A stretch of 64,000 bases of DNA from JAFAMS01 sp963715815 (GTDB taxonomy: Bacteria > Vulcanimicrobiota > Vulcanimicrobiia > Vulcanimicrobiales > Vulcanimicrobiaceae), in NCBI GenBank assembly GCA_963715815.1, contig OY970278.1, forward strand, positions 2,480,001 to 2,544,000. Direction: 5' to 3'. Positions within the stretch are counted from its first letter, which is position 1. Each line of letters starts with the position of its first letter. The notes under the pieces were generated by a model, which saw only the letters and a program-made list of their open reading frames with translations, was not told where the DNA came from and did not search any database. Below, in pieces: positions 42,318-51,107 of the stretch. A program made the position numbers and the translations under genes.

Positions 42318-43955
42318 CTACGAGCGTAACGCCAGCGTCCGGGCAGATGCCGTCGACTTTCCGTCGGTGACGACTACTCGTACGCTGGGTACGTGCCCGA
42401 GCTGCCTCGCATCCGGCGGGACAACCTGAAACTCGATCACTTTCACGCCTGAGTCGGGCAACGTCGTTGCAACTTGCAGCGGCGCGCAAATGCGATCGGT
42501 GCAGAACGAGGCGATCCAACCCTTGGGGAGATCGACCGCGTGCAAGTGAATGCTCTGCCCTGGTTTTCCGGTGACGACCAGCCGGTACTTTGCGGTATCC
42601 GGTGCGCTGCCGGGCAATTGCGGCCCAGTCCACGGCGCAAACGAGAGCGCGGTTGAAGTGCGCGAGGTGCTGCGAATATCGAGCGCGACCGTTTCTTCCT
42701 GCGCTTGCTCGAGGTAGATCGTATAGCGCGAGTTTGTCTTCGGAAGTCTCAGCGTCGTTTGCGTGGCGTCGGCGAATTGCTGACGCGCGGCCGGGATGTT
42801 TCCGGCTTTGGCTTCCATACGGCCGTAATAGAGATGCGCCCAGGCGAGCAACCGAATGTCGGTCGCCTTTGCATGCGGCGCATCGGCTTTTGCGGTCGCA
42901 AGTTCGATCGCCCGATCGAATGCGCGCCGGCCTTCTTCGAAACGCTTGGCTGCGCCCGACTCGACGCCGAGATCAACGAATGCTGCGACACTCTTCGGCT
43001 CGAGAGCCGTGAGCTGCTCGTTCGCGCGTAGCGCAACGTCGTAGTTCTTGAGCCGGCCCGCTGCAAACGCCATTCCGCTGAGTGCATCTTCGTTCTTTGG
43101 ATCGAGCGCATGCGCCGCCGTATAGGCGCTCAGCGCTTCTTCGTGTTTGCCGTCATATTCGCTCGCGTCGCCTTGAAGCAAGTCGAACGCGATCTTTCGC
43201 GCATGCGTCCTAGCAATCGGCTTCATAGCTGCGATAGCTTCGACGCGTAAAGCATTCTCTTCGGCCTCGGTGCGCGGAACATCGATCGGATTGCCGGCGA
43301 CGGGATCCGAGTTGTCGATCATCTCGCCGACTTGCCCAACGGCCTTCTGGAATCGATCGACGGTCGCACCGACGTGCGCGGCATCGCCGGTGAACGCATA
43401 CTTCGAAGGTGCGAGCAGCGCATCGATCTTTTCTTGGATCGGAGACGTCAGCTGCGAATTTCGATTTGCTTGCGCGTCCGCGACGAATTGCGCGACCAGC
43501 TTCGGCGTCACGAGATCGATATAAACCATTCGCAACACGCCGTCCGGTCCGATCACGTACGTCGTCGGAAAATACTTGACGTGATACGCCTTGGCGAAAG
43601 TTTGATCCGTATCGACCGTTTCGAGGAACTTGATGTCCTTCGCAGCGGCAAACGCTTTCACGAGCGGCGCAGTCTCGGTCGAGTCGACGCCCATGAAGAC
43701 GACGTCGTTGTTTGCAGTTTGGTTGTAGGCTTTGATCAGGTTGGCGGTCTCTTCTTGGCACGGCGGGCACCACGTCGCCCAAACGTTGATAACGACCGTC
43801 TTTCCGTGCAGGCTATCGAGCGTGACGTGTTTTCCGTCGATCGTCGGAAGATCGAACGCCGGTGCGGGATCCCCCTGGACGAGTCCGGCCGCGGCCGCGG
43901 GTAGCGCTGCCACGAGAACAAAGGCAAGAGCGGCAAAAAGTCCCGTAATTTTCAT
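42318..43955 (-). CDS. TlpA-like thioredoxin fused to TPR repeats and a C-terminal cysteine-pair domain
   Basis: From the ATG at 43955 (GGGGGG upstream) there are 545 residues. A signal peptide (1-23) precedes a TlpA domain (to about residue 165) with active site WCPPC (62-66) and FPTTYVIGPDGVLRM. A helical region with TPR-like units follows (about 220-400, for example DALSGMAFAAGRLKNYDVAL). The end forms a sheet-rich domain with the pair C485/C490 (FCTDRICAPLQV), reminiscent of the N-terminal domain of DsbD. It is probably a periplasmic disulfide reductase with an oxidase-like partner site. It trails the ABC exporter genes by 17 nt. Confidence 0.88.
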   Translation of the reverse strand: MKITGLFAALAFVLVAALPAAAAGLVQGDPAPAFDLPTIDGKHVTLDSLHGKTVVINVWATWCPPCQEETANLIKAYNQTANNDVVFMGVDSTETAPLVKAFAAAKDIKFLETVDTDQTFAKAYHVKYFPTTYVIGPDGVLRMVYIDLVTPKLVAQFVADAQANRNSQLTSPIQEKIDALLAPSKYAFTGDAAHVGATVDRFQKAVGQVGEMIDNSDPVAGNPIDVPRTEAEENALRVEAIAAMKPIARTHARKIAFDLLQGDASEYDGKHEEALSAYTAAHALDPKNEDALSGMAFAAGRLKNYDVALRANEQLTALEPKSVAAFVDLGVESGAAKRFEEGRRAFDRAIELATAKADAPHAKATDIRLLAWAHLYYGRMEAKAGNIPAARQQFADATQTTLRLPKTNSRYTIYLEQAQEETVALDIRSTSRTSTALSFAPWTGPQLPGSAPDTAKYRLVVTGKPGQSIHLHAVDLPKGWIASFCTDRICAPLQVATTLPDSGVKVIEFQVVPPDARQLGHVPSVRVVVTDGKSTASARTLALRS

Positions 43956-43972
43956 GTCTAGCCCCCCAGGGT

Positions 43973-44764
43973 TCACGCTCGGAGTTTGTATCCGGCCGCC
44001 GTCATCGTGAGCGCGGTTCCGAATGCCGCGACCGCGAGGAGGACGACGACCAGTAGAGAGAGTCCGAGTTCTATATCGCTGCGTCCTGTAAACGAGTACC
44101 GGAACGCATCAACCATGTAGAACATCGGGTTGAACAGCGAGAGTTTCTGCACCGCCGGCGGCAAGAAGCGGCTCGACGTGAAGACGCCGCCGACAAAGAC
44201 CAGTGGCGTAATGACGAACGTCGTGAAGATCGCGATGTGATCGAACTTTTCAGCCATCAGACCGAAGATGATCCCGATCGACGAAAAGAGTATCGCGACA
44301 ACCGTTACGACGAGGAGATACAGGCCCCAGTTGTGCGGACCGACATGGACGATCAGCATGCCGAGAATTGTGATTAGGCCCGCGATGATGAACGCACGCA
44401 CGACACCGGCGATCACGAAGCCAAGCACGATCTCGAGTGCCGACATCGGCGAGATCAGCAACTCTTGAACGTGGTTCAGAAACCGGCTCTGAAACACGCT
44501 GCTGGACGCCTCACCGTACGATTCGTTGATTACCTGCAGCATGATCAAGCCCGGAATCAAGAACGCACCGTATGGAACGCCCTGCGTCGGACCGATACGG
44601 CTCCCAAGTGCAAGTCCGAAGACGAAGACATACAAGACCGTCGTAATCACCGGCGGCCACACGACCTGGTTGATCACGACCCACATACGCTTCATCTCGC
44701 GCTTGATGAGCGTCCAGAGCCCGACGTAGTTCTTGATAGTAAACGAGCCTGGAGCGATCGTCAT
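43973..44764 (-). CDS. ABC-2 type exporter permease
   Basis: This 263-residue membrane protein has six predicted helices and the ABC-2 features GAFLIPGLIMLQVINESYGEA, RFLNHVQELLISPMSALEIV and FSSIGIIFGL. FNPMFYMVDAFRYSFTG near the end is typical of DrrB/NodJ-like permeases. With the ATPase it should export a lipid, polysaccharide or drug. It overlaps the ATPase gene by 4 nt. The exported compound is unknown; no biosynthetic genes for a polymer are adjacent. Confidence 0.92.
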   Translation of the reverse strand: MTIAPGSFTIKNYVGLWTLIKREMKRMWVVINQVVWPPVITTVLYVFVFGLALGSRIGPTQGVPYGAFLIPGLIMLQVINESYGEASSSVFQSRFLNHVQELLISPMSALEIVLGFVIAGVVRAFIIAGLITILGMLIVHVGPHNWGLYLLVVTVVAILFSSIGIIFGLMAEKFDHIAIFTTFVITPLVFVGGVFTSSRFLPPAVQKLSLFNPMFYMVDAFRYSFTGRSDIELGLSLLVVVLLAVAAFGTALTMTAAGYKLRA

Positions 44765-45504
44765 TGCGCTGCTGCTCCCGCGCGATCGCGGCCAACCAGA
44801 TCGAGAAACACATCCTGTAGCGAGCGGTCACCTATGAGCTTCGCGGTCGACTCACGGGCGACCACGTGGCCGCCTTCAATGATAGCGATGTTTTTGCAAA
44901 GCGCTTCTGCTTCTTCGAGATAGTGCGTCGTCAAGAAGATCGTCGTTCCGCCTCTATTGAGATCACGCACCAAGTCCCAAAGCTCGATTCGAAGCTCGAC
45001 GTCGACACCGGCGGTCGGCTCGTCGAGAATAATCAGGCGCGGCTCGTGCATCAGCGCGCGCGCCAGCGTCAACCTTCGCTTCTGTCCACCGGAAAGGCGC
45101 GTGAAAAATTGCCCGGCCTTATCACTCAGTCCAAAACGTTCGAGCAACGCATCAGCGCGACGCTGCACGGCGGGTCCCTGTAAACCATAATATCCAGCCT
45201 GATACAGAAGGATATCGCGAACGCTTAGATAGCGATCGAAATTGAATTCTTGCGGAGCGACGCCGACGAGCGGACGCGCTGAGCGCCATTCGCGTGTAAT
45301 ATCGTGTCCGAAAACCCGAATCGTCCCGGCCTGAAATGTCGCCAACCCGACGATCGCGTTGATCGTCGTCGTTTTCCCGGCGCCGTTGGCACCGAGAAAT
45401 CCAAAGAAATCGCCGTCTTCGACAACGAGCGAGATGCCGTCTACGGCAGTAAAATCACCATATCGCTTGACGAGACCGTCAATTTCGATCGCATTAGAAG
45501 TCAT
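44761..45504 (-). CDS. ABC transporter ATP-binding protein (DrrA/NodI type)
   Basis: From the ATG at 45504 the protein has 247 residues; an in-frame start at 45564 would add 20 residues and no Shine-Dalgarno. Walker A is GANGAGKTTT, the signature LSGGQKRRLTLARAL, Walker B LIILDEPTAGVD, and the H-loop is in TTHYLEEAEAL. It drives the permease encoded next. Upstream, between 45505 and 45548, a promoter must lie in front of a family 2 repeat; I see no convincing boxes. Confidence 0.94.
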   Translation of the reverse strand: MTSNAIEIDGLVKRYGDFTAVDGISLVVEDGDFFGFLGANGAGKTTTINAIVGLATFQAGTIRVFGHDITREWRSARPLVGVAPQEFNFDRYLSVRDILLYQAGYYGLQGPAVQRRADALLERFGLSDKAGQFFTRLSGGQKRRLTLARALMHEPRLIILDEPTAGVDVELRIELWDLVRDLNRGGTTIFLTTHYLEEAEALCKNIAIIEGGHVVARESTAKLIGDRSLQDVFLDLVGRDRAGAAAQ

Positions 45505-45548
45505 GTATATTGCGAGGCCGGTGCTACAATCGTGCCTAGTTTGGAAGG

Positions 45549-45620
45549 GTGATGGGCCGAGCACTTTGGGGGCCCCGCGGCCGAAGGCCGTGGGGGGCGC
45601 GCAGCCTGGGGCGGAGCGCC
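45549..45620 (-). repeat. Family 2 intergenic hairpin repeat, copy C
   Basis: On the minus strand it runs from GGCGCTCCGCCCCAGGCTG to GTGCTCGGCCCATCAC. The centre is CGGCC-TTC-GGCCG flanked by C/G runs. It ends 1 nt before the stop codon of the dimethylargininase-like gene and lies upstream of the ABC exporter. The short sequence CCTAGTTT at 45534 reappears inverted just beyond it. Confidence 0.85.
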
Positions 45621-45621
45621 A

Positions 45622-46464
45622 TTACGAGCGCTTTAGCGCGAGTACTAAACTAGGTGGTCCACCGCCTACCTTTCCAAACTCCCATAAGTCAATCGCAACA
45701 ACATCTAGTTTCGCTTTACGCAACATCGGTACCGCGAAGCGGAACCGCAGATTGGCGAGCACGCGGCGCGAGCCGAGCGGCAAGAGAGACGCGCCATACT
45801 CTTCTCCGCGCGGAATCGCAAGGATCTGCGCCCGGGCGCGCAGTGATGACGTGTCGACGAAATCGGTGGCAGCGACGATCAGATCTTCAGCCGCAGACGA
45901 AAAGACGTCGTTGAGCCGCGGGATCGCTCCGTCCATCGGAAGCTCGAGCGTTTGCATCCCGGCCGAAACCAATATCTGCGCAAGCTGACTGCGTCCAAGC
46001 GTGTTGCTGCGCGGTTTCTTGTCCGGAACGCCGATGTATGCCGTATTGCCGGCGATCACGATATCGCCGCCATCCAGCAATCCGGGCGCCTCGATCTTCC
46101 CAAGTATCGGGATCCCATGGTCGCGCAGCTTTGCCTCGACAGCGTTCACTTCGCGCCGGCGATCGATGCGATGCGGCCGCAAGATGATCGCACCGCTAGC
46201 TACGACGAGCGCGCAGTCAGCGACGAAGGCCGCGTGACCGCTATCATCGTCGGCTTCGAGCGGGTGAATTAAAACGCCGCAATCGTGCAGCGTTCGCGTC
46301 AGGACTTTGTGCTGCTCCTTCGCCCGTTCGATGAGTGAGCTCGGCTCGCCGTAGAGCGGCGTCACCTGATCGAGCGCCGCGCCGGGAGCAACCAGGATCG
46401 CATCGCGGAGCGTCGCGTTTGCCGCGCGCACGAAGGGCGCGGCGATAATGTCCTTTTCCGTCAC
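45622..46464 (-). CDS. Dimethylargininase/arginine-deiminase-like protein lacking catalytic residues
   Basis: From the GTG at 46464 there are 280 residues of the amidinotransferase propeller fold. AAFVADCALVVASG, RREVNAVEAKLRDHGI, LLDGGDIVIAGNTAYIG and the C-terminal EFGKVGGGPPSLVLALKR align with family members. The usual nucleophile (cysteine in GGGPxCL) is serine here, and the histidine normally in GALHL reads GAIPRL. If these alignments are right it cannot hydrolyse dimethylarginine by the known route. It is last in an operon of malic enzyme, response regulator and phosphoesterase. Longer in-frame starts overlap that gene. Confidence 0.8.
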   Translation of the reverse strand: MTEKDIIAAPFVRAANATLRDAILVAPGAALDQVTPLYGEPSSLIERAKEQHKVLTRTLHDCGVLIHPLEADDDSGHAAFVADCALVVASGAIILRPHRIDRRREVNAVEAKLRDHGIPILGKIEAPGLLDGGDIVIAGNTAYIGVPDKKPRSNTLGRSQLAQILVSAGMQTLELPMDGAIPRLNDVFSSAAEDLIVAATDFVDTSSLRARAQILAIPRGEEYGASLLPLGSRRVLANLRFRFAVPMLRKAKLDVVAIDLWEFGKVGGGPPSLVLALKRS

Positions 46465-46471
46465 GTGCGGC

Positions 46472-48883
46472 TCATTCGGTCTGGCTCTCGACCGGTCTTG
46501 CCGTATACGGCGTGAAGTTCGCCCGGTCCGTGAAAAAGTCGGACATATCGCTGGTGAGGAGATCTCCCAGCGAAAGCGGCGGCAGGCCAAGCAGCTCTTC
46601 TTCCGTTTTTAGCACGCTGACCGTCGAGAGATGGCGGTGCCCCACGAACCCACGCTTTGCATACGGCGAAATAACGAGCGCGTAGGAACGCTGCGGGTTC
46701 ACGTGATCGCGCTGGGTCTCGGCATCCGCCGGCATGACGAAGATCGCTGTGTCTTTCCAGAGCGGTGAGCGCGTGATATGCGAGACGATCACGCCAAGCG
46801 CGCGATCGCCGTCTGCGACCTCTTCCCGAATCGGCGGAACGCCGGCGCCGGTGCCGCTGCGATCGTCAGGGAGCCACACAACCGAATAACGCGGCGCGTG
46901 ATGGGCCTGCACGAGTACATCGTAATCGCGCACGAACTCGCGGGCACGGCGTTCGTCGCGAATGCGCAGATTCCACCCCGGATAACGCTCATCAACATGA
47001 CCGCGCAGCGCCGCAAGCGCAGGGACGTCGAGTGAGTAGGTTCCGCCCAAGCCCGTTGTCGGTGAAAAGCGGTCTTGCAGATCTACCGGACTCATGTCGA
47101 TATCGTATCCGCGCAACAGCAAGAGATCGCCGTAATCACGATACGTGATCCGGTGGAGCGCAAGCATGTTGAAGATATAACCGTAACGGCTGTAGTCTTC
47201 GGGATCTTCTCGCAGCAACGCACCCGCGAGACTCCGCTTTTGCGAGTAGTCGCTGGCAGCGCCGCCGAGCGCGTATTCATGACCCAGAAGCGAGGTGCGT
47301 GCGTCGGCGTAGAAATTGTCCGCCAGCCCATACGTCCGTGCCAGCAGATGCAGATTCGGCGTCACGGTCGCGCCGAACGTTGTTAAAGCGGGATCGCCGT
47401 CGCCGTGCGGACGGCCCGCAGCATCGACCAGATCGCCCAGCATCGAGTCGAATGTCTTGTCCTCTTCGAGTACGAGAACGACATGCTTGATCCGCGAGCT
47501 CGCGCGTCCGCTCCCAAGCGGCGAGACGATTGCATTGCCCGGCGCCGTGTACGAGATGCGCGTCGAGCCGAGCGCGGTGTAGGTATCGCGAACGAGATTC
47601 TGCGTCGTTAGATCTATGCGCTGCAGCGTCGAGGGAACATCGTTTCCATCGGGGCCGTAACCTTTGGCATTGACGACGTACAGGGCATGGTCGTCTTCCG
47701 AGAGTGCAAGCCCGGCCGGATAGTCGCCGGTAGGAATCAGTCCCAAACGCCGCAAGCGCAACGGATTCGAGGAATCGAGGACGGCGATTGCATCGAGCCC
47801 TGAGAGCGCGACGTACAATCGGCGTCCATCGCGCGAGACCACAAGCGCACTTGGCTGCGTACCATACGGGCCTTTCGGAAACAAGCGCAGATCGATTCCG
47901 GTGACGACGTGCGGAATTCCGGTCAGCGAAACAACCGCAATCCGGTCGATGCTTGCCATCGTGACGAATGCGTACGAACCGTCAGGTGTTACCGCGACCG
48001 CGCTCGGATGCGCGCCGCCGATGACGCGAATTCCGTCGGGCGGCCGATCCATGCGCAGCGGCCCGTCGCCCGAAGGCTGCGCGGAAACATTGGCGGTCGT
48101 GTCGAGGCCGACGACGTCGAGCGAGGATGCGGCATCCATATCCGGCGGCGGCGTTCCGAACATCGGAACGAGCACCGCGTTTGCGAGCGGTGCGTAACGC
48201 ATCAAGCCTTCGTTGCAGACCAGCAGCCGGCTGGGCTGACCGTCGCGTAGCATCAACGCGGCGCCTAGCGGCGAGAATCCGACCAAGCGCGTTGAGCGCG
48301 TTCGGCGGCGCCGCAAGTCGACTGCAGTGACGCTGTTCCCGGCGCTTTGCACGGCGTAAGCAGTCGTGCCATCCGGTGTCGCAACGAGCGATGCCGGGAA
48401 ACCGGGAAGTCCGACGTTTGCAGTGCGATCCGGCGAAAGATTCGCTCCGTCGAACCGGTAGAAATAGAGCGCGTCGGAGCCTCCCGAGGAAGCGACGACA
48501 AGCGTGCGCGTCGCATCGAGTGGATCGCGTACTGCAATAACGCTGGTGTATGGATGGGCGGCAGGTGAGCCATATTGTGAGACGACGCTCATCGAATCGA
48601 CGTCGATTGCGGCCAACGTCGATCCCGCAACGAACGCATAGCGCGAATCAGGCGAAAGCGCGACGGCAAGCGCGCCGCTTCCGGCGGGAACGCTGCGGCC
48701 TTGGGGTTTGACGAAACGCCCTGACGGCAAAACCGCCCAAAACGGCGTGAGCCCGATACGTCCCGCCGGCAAGTTCTTCGCAGGCGATTCGTAGACGACG
48801 GGACCGGGCTGCGCGAAACCAATGGAAACAAACGAGAGCGTGGCGACGAACGCGCCAACCAGCGCGAGAAAACGACGGATCAG
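46472..48883 (-). CDS. Beta-propeller plus phosphoesterase-fold exported protein
   Basis: The likely start is CTG at 48883, seven bases after AGGAG and immediately followed by a signal peptide (IRRFLALVGAFVATLSFVS to GFAQ). This gives 803 residues. Residues about 60-440 repeat a YVTN/NHL-type propeller pattern (VALSPDSRYAFVAGS, AVAVTPDGSYAFVT, VVSRDGRRLYVALSG, LALSEDDHALYVVN). The second half is an alkaline-phosphatase-fold hydrolase of the phosphoesterase (PF04185) type: HVVLVLEEDKTFDSMLGD, DNFYADARTSLLGHEYALGG and HITRSPLWKDTAIFVMPAD. Substrate unknown. It lies between a response regulator and the dimethylargininase-like gene. Confidence 0.85.
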   Translation of the reverse strand: MIRRFLALVGAFVATLSFVSIGFAQPGPVVYESPAKNLPAGRIGLTPFWAVLPSGRFVKPQGRSVPAGSGALAVALSPDSRYAFVAGSTLAAIDVDSMSVVSQYGSPAAHPYTSVIAVRDPLDATRTLVVASSGGSDALYFYRFDGANLSPDRTANVGLPGFPASLVATPDGTTAYAVQSAGNSVTAVDLRRRRTRSTRLVGFSPLGAALMLRDGQPSRLLVCNEGLMRYAPLANAVLVPMFGTPPPDMDAASSLDVVGLDTTANVSAQPSGDGPLRMDRPPDGIRVIGGAHPSAVAVTPDGSYAFVTMASIDRIAVVSLTGIPHVVTGIDLRLFPKGPYGTQPSALVVSRDGRRLYVALSGLDAIAVLDSSNPLRLRRLGLIPTGDYPAGLALSEDDHALYVVNAKGYGPDGNDVPSTLQRIDLTTQNLVRDTYTALGSTRISYTAPGNAIVSPLGSGRASSRIKHVVLVLEEDKTFDSMLGDLVDAAGRPHGDGDPALTTFGATVTPNLHLLARTYGLADNFYADARTSLLGHEYALGGAASDYSQKRSLAGALLREDPEDYSRYGYIFNMLALHRITYRDYGDLLLLRGYDIDMSPVDLQDRFSPTTGLGGTYSLDVPALAALRGHVDERYPGWNLRIRDERRAREFVRDYDVLVQAHHAPRYSVVWLPDDRSGTGAGVPPIREEVADGDRALGVIVSHITRSPLWKDTAIFVMPADAETQRDHVNPQRSYALVISPYAKRGFVGHRHLSTVSVLKTEEELLGLPPLSLGDLLTSDMSDFFTDRANFTPYTARPVESQTE

Positions 48884-48893
48884 TTGGAGACTC

Positions 48894-49583
48894 CTAGGGT
48901 TTGTCCAGCCGGTATCCGATGCCGCGCACGCTCGCGATTGCGAGATTCGCACTCACTTCGGCGAGCTTCTTGCGCAATGCGGCAACGTGCACGTCGACGA
49001 CGCGCGTTGGAACGCCGGAGACGTCGTTCCACACATGCTCGAGTATCTGCGCGCGCGTGAGCAAACGGCCTTCGCCCTCGCCGAGATACCAGAGCAGACG
49101 AAACTCGAGCGCCGTAAGCGGGACGTTGCGTTCGCCATTCTGCAGGACGTGCAGATCCCGAACGAGCGTCACGTTTCCAACCGTCATACGCCCCTCTTGC
49201 TCGCGCTGGGCGTGACGATCGCGCCGCCGCAAAAAGGATTGAATGCGCGCAACGAGCTGGCCCGGTGAAAACGGCTTGGTGATGTAGTCGTCTGCGCCAA
49301 GGCCGAGGCCTTTGAGAATATCGTCCTCTCCCGACGCCGCGCTCACCATTAAGATGAAGGCGTCGCTGGTGTTCGAGAGCGACGTCAGGACGTCCAGGCC
49401 CGAGATGTCGGGCAAATTCACGTCGAGCAACACGACGTCCGGGGACCACTGCGCCGCCAGCTCGAGCGCTTGCGCACCGTTGGGGGCGATCTGGGCAGTG
49501 AAGTCGGCTCGCTCGCAAACCTCGCGCTCGTATGAGGCTACATCGGGATCGTCCTCGACGATCATCACTCGTGGTTTGCTCAT
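48894..49583 (-). CDS. OmpR/PhoB-family response regulator
   Basis: This 229-residue protein has a receiver domain with phospho-acceptor Asp54 (VVLLDVNLPDISG), the acidic pair EDD near the N-terminus and the lysine in YITKPFSP. A winged-helix DNA-binding domain follows (LTALEFRLLWYLGEGEGRLL to VVDVHVAALRKKL and GIGYRLD). No sensor kinase is encoded in the window. The gene sits 9 nt after malic enzyme and 10 nt before the phosphoesterase, so it is an orphan regulator in a mixed operon; its targets are not evident. Confidence 0.95.
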   Translation of the reverse strand: MSKPRVMIVEDDPDVASYEREVCERADFTAQIAPNGAQALELAAQWSPDVVLLDVNLPDISGLDVLTSLSNTSDAFILMVSAASGEDDILKGLGLGADDYITKPFSPGQLVARIQSFLRRRDRHAQREQEGRMTVGNVTLVRDLHVLQNGERNVPLTALEFRLLWYLGEGEGRLLTRAQILEHVWNDVSGVPTRVVDVHVAALRKKLAEVSANLAIASVRGIGYRLDKP

Positions 49584-49592
49584 AGCGTACTT

Positions 49593-51035
49593 CTAAACGA
49601 GAGCCGCAGCGTGATCCTCTTCTGCGACGACCACCGCACGGCGTGCGACGCCGTCCTCGACCGCCGCGTGCATAACTGCCCTGGCGACCGCCTCCATGAC
49701 GCGTTGATCGAAGACACTCGGAATAATGTACTCGACACTTCGTTCCTCTCCAACGATTGCGGCAATCGCCTTTGCCGCTGCCAATTTCATGTTGTCGGTT
49801 ATACGCCGCGCCCTGCAATCGAGCGCGCCGCGGAAAATGCCAGGAAATGACAGGACGTTGTTGACCTGGTTGGGGTAATCGGAACGTCCCGTCGCCATGA
49901 CGGTGACGTACGGCGCTGCGACTTCCGGCATGATCTCCGGCGTCGGATTTGCGAGCGCGAAGACGATCGGATCGCGCGCCATCGTTTTTAGATCTTCGGC
50001 TTCGAGCACCCCCGGTCCGGAAACACCAATGAAGGCGTCGGCGCCCCGCAGCACGCTGCCCAGAGTACCACCGATATTATCGCGGTTCGTATTCTGTGCG
50101 AGCCACGTGATGTGGGTGGGCTCGTAACGTTCTTTGCGATTGATTACGCCCTCACGCCCAACCGCGATGATGTCGCCGACGCCGGCGAGCTGCAACAGCT
50201 TGATCGTCGCGGTTCCCGCGGAGCCGGTTCCTCCCGCGACGACGATCCGCATGTCGCTCAAATCTTTTCGCACGACTGCCGCTGCGTTGATTAGTGCTGC
50301 AAGCGCTACGACCGCAGTGCCATGCTGATCGTCGTGCATCACCGGGATGTCGAGTGCTTCCACCAAACGGCGTTCGATTTCGAAGCAGCGCGGCGCGGAA
50401 ATGTCTTCGAGATTGATGCCGCCGAAAATCGGTGCGATGCGCACGACGGTTTCTACGATCTCGTCGACGTCTTTCGTATCGAGACACACCGGCCACGCGT
50501 CGATCAGCCCGAACCTTTTGAAGAGCATGCACTTACCTTCCATGACGGGTGCAGCTCCGAGCGGACCGATGTCGCCAAGACCGAGTACTGCGGTGCCGTC
50601 CGTAACGACGGCAACGGTGTTGCGTTTGATCGTCAATTGAAACGCTTTGCTCGGATCGGCCGCAATCGCCATCGACACACGCGCGACGCCCGGTGTGTAC
50701 ACCGTCGAAAGATCGGCACGCGTCTTCACGGGAAGCTTCGACTCGACGGATATCTTGCCGCCGAGATGCGCGAGAAACGTACTGTCCGATGCACTGATGA
50801 CGCGCGCCCCATCGATGCGCTCGATCGCGGCGCGAACGAGAGTCGCGATTTGCTCGGAACCGACGGTCACCGTGATGTCACGCGTGGTGCTTGCCTTCGA
50901 AACGGTCCGAATGTCGACGGCACCGACCGCGCCACCGGCATCCCCAATTGCCGAAGCAAGCATACCGAACGCCCCTGGATGGTTCGGTGTCTCGACACGG
51001 ATTATCAAGGTGAACCCGATGGGTCCGGCAGTCAT
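49593..51035 (-). CDS. NAD(P)-dependent malic enzyme with N-terminal ACT domain
   Basis: From the ATG at 51035 there are 480 residues. Residues 1-85 form an ACT regulatory domain (GFTLIIRVETPNHPGAFGMLA). The catalytic part shows the malic-enzyme blocks TVYTPGVARVSMAIA, VVTDGTAVLGLGDIGPLGA, FGGINLEDISAPRCFEIE and VMHDDQHGTA, and the nucleotide site VAGGTGSAGTATI. It decarboxylates malate to pyruvate, yielding reduced cofactor. The ACT part suggests amino-acid or other effector control. It heads the operon with the response regulator, and is divergent from a carboxymuconolactone-decarboxylase gene across 72 nt. Confidence 0.95.
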   Translation of the reverse strand: MTAGPIGFTLIIRVETPNHPGAFGMLASAIGDAGGAVGAVDIRTVSKASTTRDITVTVGSEQIATLVRAAIERIDGARVISASDSTFLAHLGGKISVESKLPVKTRADLSTVYTPGVARVSMAIAADPSKAFQLTIKRNTVAVVTDGTAVLGLGDIGPLGAAPVMEGKCMLFKRFGLIDAWPVCLDTKDVDEIVETVVRIAPIFGGINLEDISAPRCFEIERRLVEALDIPVMHDDQHGTAVVALAALINAAAVVRKDLSDMRIVVAGGTGSAGTATIKLLQLAGVGDIIAVGREGVINRKERYEPTHITWLAQNTNRDNIGGTLGSVLRGADAFIGVSGPGVLEAEDLKTMARDPIVFALANPTPEIMPEVAAPYVTVMATGRSDYPNQVNNVLSFPGIFRGALDCRARRITDNMKLAAAKAIAAIVGEERSVEYIIPSVFDQRVMEAVARAVMHAAVEDGVARRAVVVAEEDHAAALV

Positions 51036-51107
51036 AACGGAAGGGTCTATTGGCGCACGTCCAGGACCCTCCTCGCTCGAAGCCCGCTCAGCTATGGAGG
51101 CAATATA

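Noticed and set aside
45530..45690. Inverted CCTAGTTTGG/AAACTAGG sequences around repeat copy C as ends of an insertion element
   Set aside because: The right copy lies in the coding sequence of the dimethylargininase-like gene, the match is short and spacing is uneven, and other copies of the repeat have no such flanks.
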